Shown here: piece by piece, positions 4,872 through 9,186 of the stretch | How positions within the stretch are numbered: position 1 is the first letter of the stretch | Layout: each line of letters starts with the position of its first letter | DNA from: an uncultured Clostridium sp. | Lineage (GTDB): Bacteria; Bacillota; Clostridia; Lachnospirales; Lachnospiraceae | Length of the DNA: 9,186 nucleotides | Direction: 5' to 3' | NCBI GenBank assembly: GCA_958349075.1 | Contig: CATWBR010000160.1 | Coordinates: forward strand, 1 to 9,186 | The notes under the pieces: generated by a model | Database searches by the model: none | What the model saw: only the letters and a program-made list of their open reading frames with translations | What the model was told of the DNA's origin: nothing | Translations under genes and position numbers: made by a program

Positions 4872-6023
4872 ATGAAAAAAAACAGATTATTTGCATTGGG
4901 GATGGCGGCAGCAGTAGCAATTTCAACGATGACAGGATGTGGAAGCAGCAGTACACAGACGAAGGAAACGGCGGCTCCGGCTGAACAGGGAGGCTCGGAA
5001 ACGGCAGCCCCCTCTGGGAAGAAAGAAAAAATCACATTGAGGATTGGATCCGGACACTCTGAATCCAATCCATGGATCACGGCGCTGGAAGATTATTTTG
5101 TTAAAAATGTTTCGGAGCGCGTGAGTTCCGAGACAAACTATGAGATTGACTGGGTTAAATCTTACGGAGGCTCCGTTATTTCGCTGGGCAATGAGCTTCA
5201 GGGCGTACAGGACGGCCTGGTAGATATCGGATGTACAATTCTTGTATTTGAGGCATCCAGGCTTCCTCTTCAGGATATGGTTTACAGCATGCCGTTCTCC
5301 TGCTCCGACCCGCTGGTGGTTGCGGAGACGATCAAGCAGATGTATGCGGCCTATCCGGAATTCACTTCCATTTACGAGTCGGATTATAACCAGAAGTTCA
5401 TTGGTATCGGCGTGTCGGATCCTTACGGTTTCTACAGCACAAAAGAAGTAAAATCACTGGATGATGTTAAGGGAATGAAGATAGGAGCAGCCGGTATCAA
5501 CCTCTCCTGGATTGAAGGTTCCGGAGCAGTAGGCGTCCAGACTTCTTTAAATGATACATACCAGAACCTGCAGACCAACGTTTGCCAGGCAACAATACAG
5601 CCGACCCACTCCTGTGTCAATTTAAAGGTTTACGAGGTGGCTCCTTATTATCTGGATGCCAATTTTAACGTAGTGCCCTTCAATGCCATTACGGTAAATA
5701 TGGATACATGGAACGACCTCCCGGCGGAAATACAGACTATCCTCACCGAAGTGGGAGAGGGATATCTTGACTACGAGGCCAATTATATTAATGAGATTCA
5801 TGAAAAAGATCTGGCAGATTTAAAGGAAAAAGGATGTACAATCGTCACTCTGAGCAGAGAAGAGCAGGAGAAATGGGCTGCCAGCTTACCGGATATTGTA
5901 AACAGCCTTGTAAAGAGCCTGGACAATGCAGGGTACAAGGGAGCCGAAATTGTAGAGAAATACTACCAGATTCTTGAATCACAGGGAATTGAAAGAGTAC
6001 GCGACTGGAATATAGCAGACTGA
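4872..6023 (+). CDS. dctP: TRAP transporter solute-binding protein (DctP family), lipoprotein
   Basis: A 383-residue extracytoplasmic binding protein of a tripartite ATP-independent periplasmic (TRAP) transporter. The N-terminus (MKKN, a hydrophobic stretch, TMTGC) is a lipoprotein signal with Cys23 as the lipid-anchored residue, as expected for a Gram-positive cell. A Ser/Thr/Ala/Gly-rich linker follows to about residue 53. DctP features include GVQDGLVDIG, the YSTKEVKSLDDVKGMKI strand and the NLQTNVCQA segment. The position normally held by the ligand-binding arginine (KxR after the DDhKG motif) is Gly205, which is unusual and suggests a non-standard ligand. The start at 4872 is preferred because AAAGGA (4858-4863) is 8 nt upstream; the ATG at 4863 would overlap that site. 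First gene of the TRAP operon. The ligand is unknown. Confidence 0.92.
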   Translation: MKKNRLFALGMAAAVAISTMTGCGSSSTQTKETAAPAEQGGSETAAPSGKKEKITLRIGSGHSESNPWITALEDYFVKNVSERVSSETNYEIDWVKSYGGSVISLGNELQGVQDGLVDIGCTILVFEASRLPLQDMVYSMPFSCSDPLVVAETIKQMYAAYPEFTSIYESDYNQKFIGIGVSDPYGFYSTKEVKSLDDVKGMKIGAAGINLSWIEGSGAVGVQTSLNDTYQNLQTNVCQATIQPTHSCVNLKVYEVAPYYLDANFNVVPFNAITVNMDTWNDLPAEIQTILTEVGEGYLDYEANYINEIHEKDLADLKEKGCTIVTLSREEQEKWAASLPDIVNSLVKSLDNAGYKGAEIVEKYYQILESQGIERVRDWNIAD

Positions 6024-6061
6024 TTGACAGGGAAAAGAAATTGATAGGGAAGGGTGAATAC

Positions 6062-6598
6062 ATGGCCATTCTGCGAAAAATTGACAAAATGCTGGAGCGC
6101 TTTCTGAGCATTATGGATGGAATTGCATCTATTTCCATCTTTGTAATCATGATTTTAATCACTGCGGACGTACTCAGCCGGCTGCTGTTTAACAAGCCGT
6201 TTGTGGGTACCGCAGAGATTGTCTCGAGCATCATTATCATTGTGTGCTTTCTGGAGATTCCCTATGTGGCGGTAAAGGGAGCGCATGTGCGGACGACGAT
6301 GCTCTATGACAAGGTCGGGACAAAGGGGAAGCTGGTAATTGATATAATAGCGGCCTTTCTGGGAATCCTGGTATATTCGTTTATCATCAAGGCGAGCTGG
6401 GGAAACCTGCTCCATGCAATCAGCATCGGCGAGGCGGAGATTGCGGGTTCATTCCGTGTCACGACGGTTCCGGGCAGATTTGCGATTATCTTTGGTTCCG
6501 GGCTTATGATCCTGGAATTTATCGACCAGATTGTAAAATTTGGTTACAGGCTTGTCACAGGAAAAAGTTTTTATGAGGAAGGGGGGAACGGGCGGTGA
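6062..6598 (+). CDS. dctQ: TRAP transporter small permease (DctQ family)
   Basis: A 178-residue integral membrane protein, the small subunit of the TRAP translocon, which scaffolds DctM at the membrane. Four hydrophobic helices are visible at about residues 21-43, 50-71, 91-110 and 138-158. The family marks DVLSRLLF (36-43), an acidic residue entering helix 2 (E52) and the GAHVRT loop (73-78) are present. The start at 6062 is set by AAGGG (6050-6054) 7 nt upstream; the TTG at 6041 would lie before that site. It overlaps the dctM start by 4 nt (GTGA), so the two subunits are probably translationally coupled, as is usual for this pair. Confidence 0.93.
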   Translation: MAILRKIDKMLERFLSIMDGIASISIFVIMILITADVLSRLLFNKPFVGTAEIVSSIIIIVCFLEIPYVAVKGAHVRTTMLYDKVGTKGKLVIDIIAAFLGILVYSFIIKASWGNLLHAISIGEAEIAGSFRVTTVPGRFAIIFGSGLMILEFIDQIVKFGYRLVTGKSFYEEGGNGR

Positions 6599-7923
6599 GT
6601 ACAGGCGTTGTTGCAGCGTTTTCGCTGATTCTTTTACTGGTGCTGATCTTCTGCGGCGTGCATTTGAGCACCTCCCTGATGTTTACCAGCACCCTGAGCG
6701 TATTTCTGTTTACGGGGAGATTCTCCACTGCCATGAATGTACTCAGCCAGTCGGCCTGGGGGGCGGTCAGACAGTATATGTTTGGTGTAATTCCGCTGTT
6801 TGTGCTGATGGGCCTGTTGGCCAACCTATCCGGTGCGAGCCAGGATCTCTATGATTCGGCCAGCCTCCTCCTTAAAAAGGTGCGCGGAGGCGTCGGAATT
6901 GCCACGGTAGTGGCCAATGCGATTTTCGCGGCAATCACCGGTGTAACGGTTGCCTCGGCGGCGGTATTTACAAAGATTGCCCTGCCTCAGATGCTGAGGC
7001 TGAAATACGACAGGAAGATAGCGCTGGGAACGATTTCCGGTTCTGCTATCCTCGGAATGCTGATTCCTCCGAGCCTTCTTATGATTGTATATGGCTCCCA
7101 GGCGGACGTATCTATCGGAAAACTGTTTGTGGCCGCCGTGGTTCCCGGTGTGCTCATGACGATTGCATTTATCATAGTAATCCTTACTGTGGCGCATATA
7201 AGGCCGGATTACATTCCCGAGGTGGAAGAGCTGACAGAGGATGAGAAGAAGAATTTCTGGAAAATCGTCCTTCGCCCATGGCCGATTGTGCTGCTCATCA
7301 TTATCTCCCTCGGAGGTATCTGGTGCGGTTTCTTTACACCGACCGAGGCGGGCGGTGTGGGAGCGTTCGGCGCTTTCCTGATTGTGGTTTTCAAGAAACG
7401 GTTTAACAGAAAAGATTTCTGGGAGACGCTTCTCTCGGCCGGTTCCACATCGGGCAGCGTACTGATTCTTCTGGTTTCCGCATCCACCTACTCAAAGACA
7501 CTGGCAATGTGCGGCGTAATTAATGTCATCAGAGGATTTGTGGAGAGCTTACATATGCCTCCGATTGGAGTGGTTATCTTATTTATCGTCATCCTGATGA
7601 TACTTGGCTGCATCCTGGATTCCACCTCCATCCTGCTTTTGACAACGCCTCTGATGTGCCCGATTATGGCGGATTTGGGGTATGACTTGGTATGGTTTGG
7701 ACTTGTTATGATAATCGCGATTGAGACCGGCATGATTACGCCTCCATTCGGCATGAACGTATTTACGGTTAAGTCGTCGCTATATGGGATGGAAGGCGTG
7801 GAGGATATCACGGTAAATGAAATATTCGCCGGTTCGATGTGGTTCCTTGTAGCAATTATTATTGTGGATTTATGTTGTGTGTTTTTACCGCAGCTCGTGC
7901 TGTTTCTGCCCAATGCCATGTAA
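6595..7923 (+). CDS. dctM: TRAP transporter large permease (DctM family)
   Basis: A 442-residue polytopic membrane protein, the ion-coupled transport subunit of the TRAP system, with about a dozen hydrophobic segments. Conserved loop motifs are present: IPPS (157-160), FTPTEAGG around T248 and the TPPFG motif at 382-386. The start is GTG inside the dctQ stop, with a purine-rich GAGGAAGGGGGG just upstream. Length and motif order are normal, so the transporter appears complete: DctP captures the ligand outside and DctQM imports it with a sodium or proton gradient. Confidence 0.95.
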   Translation: MSTGVVAAFSLILLLVLIFCGVHLSTSLMFTSTLSVFLFTGRFSTAMNVLSQSAWGAVRQYMFGVIPLFVLMGLLANLSGASQDLYDSASLLLKKVRGGVGIATVVANAIFAAITGVTVASAAVFTKIALPQMLRLKYDRKIALGTISGSAILGMLIPPSLLMIVYGSQADVSIGKLFVAAVVPGVLMTIAFIIVILTVAHIRPDYIPEVEELTEDEKKNFWKIVLRPWPIVLLIIISLGGIWCGFFTPTEAGGVGAFGAFLIVVFKKRFNRKDFWETLLSAGSTSGSVLILLVSASTYSKTLAMCGVINVIRGFVESLHMPPIGVVILFIVILMILGCILDSTSILLLTTPLMCPIMADLGYDLVWFGLVMIIAIETGMITPPFGMNVFTVKSSLYGMEGVEDITVNEIFAGSMWFLVAIIIVDLCCVFLPQLVLFLPNAM

Positions 7924-7931
7924 CCGGGAAG

Positions 7932-8013
7932 GAAGATGCGATACGGGAAGATGTGATACGGGAGAGGCGGTACGGCAGCCACGGGCACGTAAGATGCGGT
8001 ATGGCAGCCACGG
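7932..8013 (+). repeat. Degenerate short tandem repeats in the dctM/cysteine hydrolase gap
   Basis: GAAGATGCGATACGG (7932-7946) is directly followed by GAAGATGTGATACGG (7947-7961). A longer unit, GCGGTACGGCAGCCACGG (7967-7984), recurs with one change at 7996-8013, and its front part resembles the first unit. There are too few and too contiguous copies for CRISPR. They may reflect local duplication of a non-coding spacer. Confidence 0.75.
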
Positions 8014-8040
8014 CATGGTATCGCGCAAGCGCGTGACATG
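8014..8040 (+). other. Hairpin after the spacer repeats
   Basis: CGCGC-AA-GCGCG (8022-8033) lies inside CATG/CATG ends (8014-8017 and 8037-8040). There is no T-run, so it is unlikely to terminate transcription; a role in RNA processing or attenuation between dctM and the hydrolase gene is possible. Confidence 0.5.
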
Positions 8041-8101
8041 GTCCGGTGAGACGAAGAAAAGAGAAAAAAGAAAAGCGGCGCCATTATGAGCCGCCGCGAA
8101 T

Positions 8102-8109
8102 GGGAGGAG
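8102..8109 (+). promoter_or_regulatory. Ribosome binding site of the cysteine hydrolase (fixes the start)
   Basis: GGGAGGAG lies 6 nt before the ATG at 8116. The alternative ATG at 8086 has no comparable site. Confidence 0.85.
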
Positions 8110-8115
8110 TTATAT

Positions 8116-8760
8116 ATGGCAAATATGAAAATTCCAAAAGAGAAGACGGCGATCGTCCTGATCGAGCCGCAGAATGATTTTCTGACGGAGGGAGGCACCA
8201 TGTACGCCCATATCAAGGAGCAGCTTGCAGAGAGAAATGTAATTGCAAATCTTCAGGATCTGCTCTCACAGGCGCGCAAAAAAGTGGCGAAGATCTTCTA
8301 CTGTCCGTTCCATCCCTTTGATCCGGGATTTCCGGAGTTGAAAAAGGGAGGACCGGCCTGTGAGGGACTCCGTGGCCTTGAGATGGATATGGAAGCAGAC
8401 TGGGGGACCGGCGCCTGGCTCCGCGGCACTCCGGGACCGGAAATTATCAAAGAACTGACTCCAGAGCCTGGCGATGTGATTGTGGAGGGAAAGAAAACAC
8501 TGGATGCATTCCACTCCACAGGCCTGGACTATTACCTGAGGGCGAATGAGATTGAGTATGTGGTATTTACCGGTTTCCACACGGACTGGTGCGTGGAGTC
8601 TTCTGCCAGATCGGCTTATGATAAGGGATACCGCGTGATTGTGCTCGGCGACTGCACGGCCACCGACACACAGGAAGAGCAGGACTTCTGCGAGAAATGG
8701 ATCTTCCCTAAGATTGGGAAACTGATGAGTTATAAGGAGTTTTTGGAAGCGCTTGAATAA
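8116..8760 (+). CDS. Isochorismatase-like cysteine hydrolase (amidase type)
   Basis: A 214-residue cytoplasmic enzyme of the isochorismatase/nicotinamidase superfamily. The catalytic triad is complete: D21 (EPQNDF), K126 (EGKKTLDAF) and nucleophile C159 (TDWCVESSARSAYDKG). The C-terminal IFPKIGKLMSYKEFL ending is typical of a subgroup of these proteins. Members with an intact Cys usually hydrolyse C-N bonds in amides, carbamoyl or ureido compounds, so an amidase acting on the imported substrate or a pathway intermediate is the best guess. It lies 192 nt after dctM with no terminator or good promoter in between, so it is probably the last gene of the TRAP operon. The start at 8116 is set by GGGAGGAG. 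The substrate cannot be named from sequence. Confidence 0.92.
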   Translation: MANMKIPKEKTAIVLIEPQNDFLTEGGTMYAHIKEQLAERNVIANLQDLLSQARKKVAKIFYCPFHPFDPGFPELKKGGPACEGLRGLEMDMEADWGTGAWLRGTPGPEIIKELTPEPGDVIVEGKKTLDAFHSTGLDYYLRANEIEYVVFTGFHTDWCVESSARSAYDKGYRVIVLGDCTATDTQEEQDFCEKWIFPKIGKLMSYKEFLEALE

Positions 8761-8795
8761 CCGGATTGTCTGCATGGAACGGTGAGAGGGCACTT

Positions 8796-8867
8796 AAGGA
8801 GACCAGCTTCGTGAGACGGCCCCATAAAGTTAACTTTTGGGAGCTGTGAAACGGGCTGGTCTCTTTT
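8796..8867 (+). terminator. Long structured terminator after the cysteine hydrolase
   Basis: The outer stem GAGACCAGC/GCTGGTCTC (8799-8807 and 8855-8863) is extended by AAG against TTT. It encloses a second long helix: ACGGC-CCCA then AAAGTT pairs with AACTTT-TGGG then GCTGT, closing on the palindrome AAAGTTAACTTT (8826-8837). A T-run follows (8864-8867). It terminates the TRAP operon and lies just before the end of the convergent XRE gene. Confidence 0.82.
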
Positions 8868-8874
8868 ACTTATA

Positions 8875-9093
8875 TTATAACTGCTGATCTGTCTCGGAAG
8901 GGATATATACGGCAATATCCTCGATGCGGCAGTCCAGGATCCGGCAGAGATCATTAATGGTGGTGGTAGTCATCGGTTTGTTGTTCCTCAGGCGGTCGAT
9001 CGTACCGCTGGAAAGGCGGTGTACTGTAATAAGAGTATAAGTTGATTCGGAAGAGGCCATAAGTGTTTTCCAGAACGGGCCATAGTCAATCAT
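8875..9093 (-). CDS. Small XRE-family (Cro/CI-type) helix-turn-helix regulator
   Basis: A 72-residue single-domain DNA-binding protein. The segment from STYTLI (17-22) through SSGTIDRLRNNKPM (28-41) to TINDLCRILDCRIEDI (45-60) is the classic five-helix XRE fold, with the recognition helix in the SSGTIDRLR part. The ending IAVYIPSE is typical of short Firmicute regulators of this kind. The start at 9093 is supported by GAAGG about 9 nt upstream on the minus strand. It is convergent with the cysteine hydrolase gene and probably independent of the GntR locus. Its targets are unknown. Confidence 0.87.
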   Translation of the reverse strand: MIDYGPFWKTLMASSESTYTLITVHRLSSGTIDRLRNNKPMTTTTINDLCRILDCRIEDIAVYIPSETDQQL

Positions 9094-9186
9094 TTATTAT
9101 ACCTTCTTTCTCAGCAGAATTTTTGCCGTTTAATATTGGAGAAAAAAGAACATAGGTGTCAATATTATTAGGATAAAATTCTATTT

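Noticed and set aside
7932..8013. CRISPR array
   Set aside because: Only two copies of each unit, adjacent without uniform spacers, and no cas genes in the window.
7839..8089. Short plus-strand frames in the dctM/hydrolase gap
   Set aside because: They overlap dctM out of frame and translate the tandem repeats into low-complexity peptides, with no ribosome binding site.
7488..8216. 242-codon open frame on the minus strand across dctM and the cysteine hydrolase start
   Set aside because: Antisense to conserved dctM sequence, with no recognisable domain; it looks like a shadow frame.
9134..9162. Promoter for the XRE gene on the minus strand (TTGACA at 9162-9157)
   Set aside because: No acceptable -10 box at 16-18 bp spacing; the nearest candidate, TATTAA (9135-9130), is 21 bp away. 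The hexamer alone is not enough.

Overview
The window looks like a chromosomal segment of a Clostridia-class Firmicute, most likely a Lachnospiraceae gut or gut-like anaerobe. The signs are mid-range GC coding DNA with AT-rich promoters close to the sigma-A consensus, strong Shine-Dalgarno sequences, Rho-independent terminators, a lipoprotein-type solute-binding protein, and a phosphoribosyltransferase-like protein of a type I associate with Lachnospiraceae. This assignment is an inference from style; no marker gene is present.

Layout. Bases 1-636 hold the 3' part of a phosphoribosyltransferase-like gene, ended by a strong terminator (768-803). A perfect consensus promoter (952-980) then drives a three-gene operon: a metallo-beta-lactamase-fold hydrolase (1035-1853), a UPF0261/Tm-1-like protein (1882-3108) and a class II aldolase/adducin protein (3105-3692). 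The operon ends at a bidirectional terminator and a 36-bp perfect-arm palindrome. On the minus strand lies a GntR/FCD regulator (3950-4609). Its intergenic region with the next operon carries two divergent, well-formed promoters and many operator-like repeats. Rightward from there runs a tripartite TRAP transporter, dctP-dctQ-dctM (4872-7923), followed after a repeat-bearing 192-nt gap by an isochorismatase-like cysteine hydrolase (8116-8760). A structured terminator separates it from a small convergent XRE-family regulator (9093-8875).

How it fits together. A TRAP importer, a lactonase-type hydrolase, an amidase-type cysteine hydrolase, a class II aldolase and a UPF0261 protein surrounding one GntR/FCD regulator look like a substrate-induced uptake and catabolism locus for a small organic acid or amide/lactone-type compound. 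The best sequence evidence for one regulon is a shared motif (half-site ATTGGAYA). It occurs as an inverted pair beside the gntR promoter and as direct repeats just downstream of the -10 box of both the hydrolase operon and the TRAP operon. I do not recognise this combination as a described pathway, and the substrate cannot be read from the sequence. The normally conserved ligand-binding arginine of the TRAP binding protein appears to be glycine, which makes guessing by homology riskier still.
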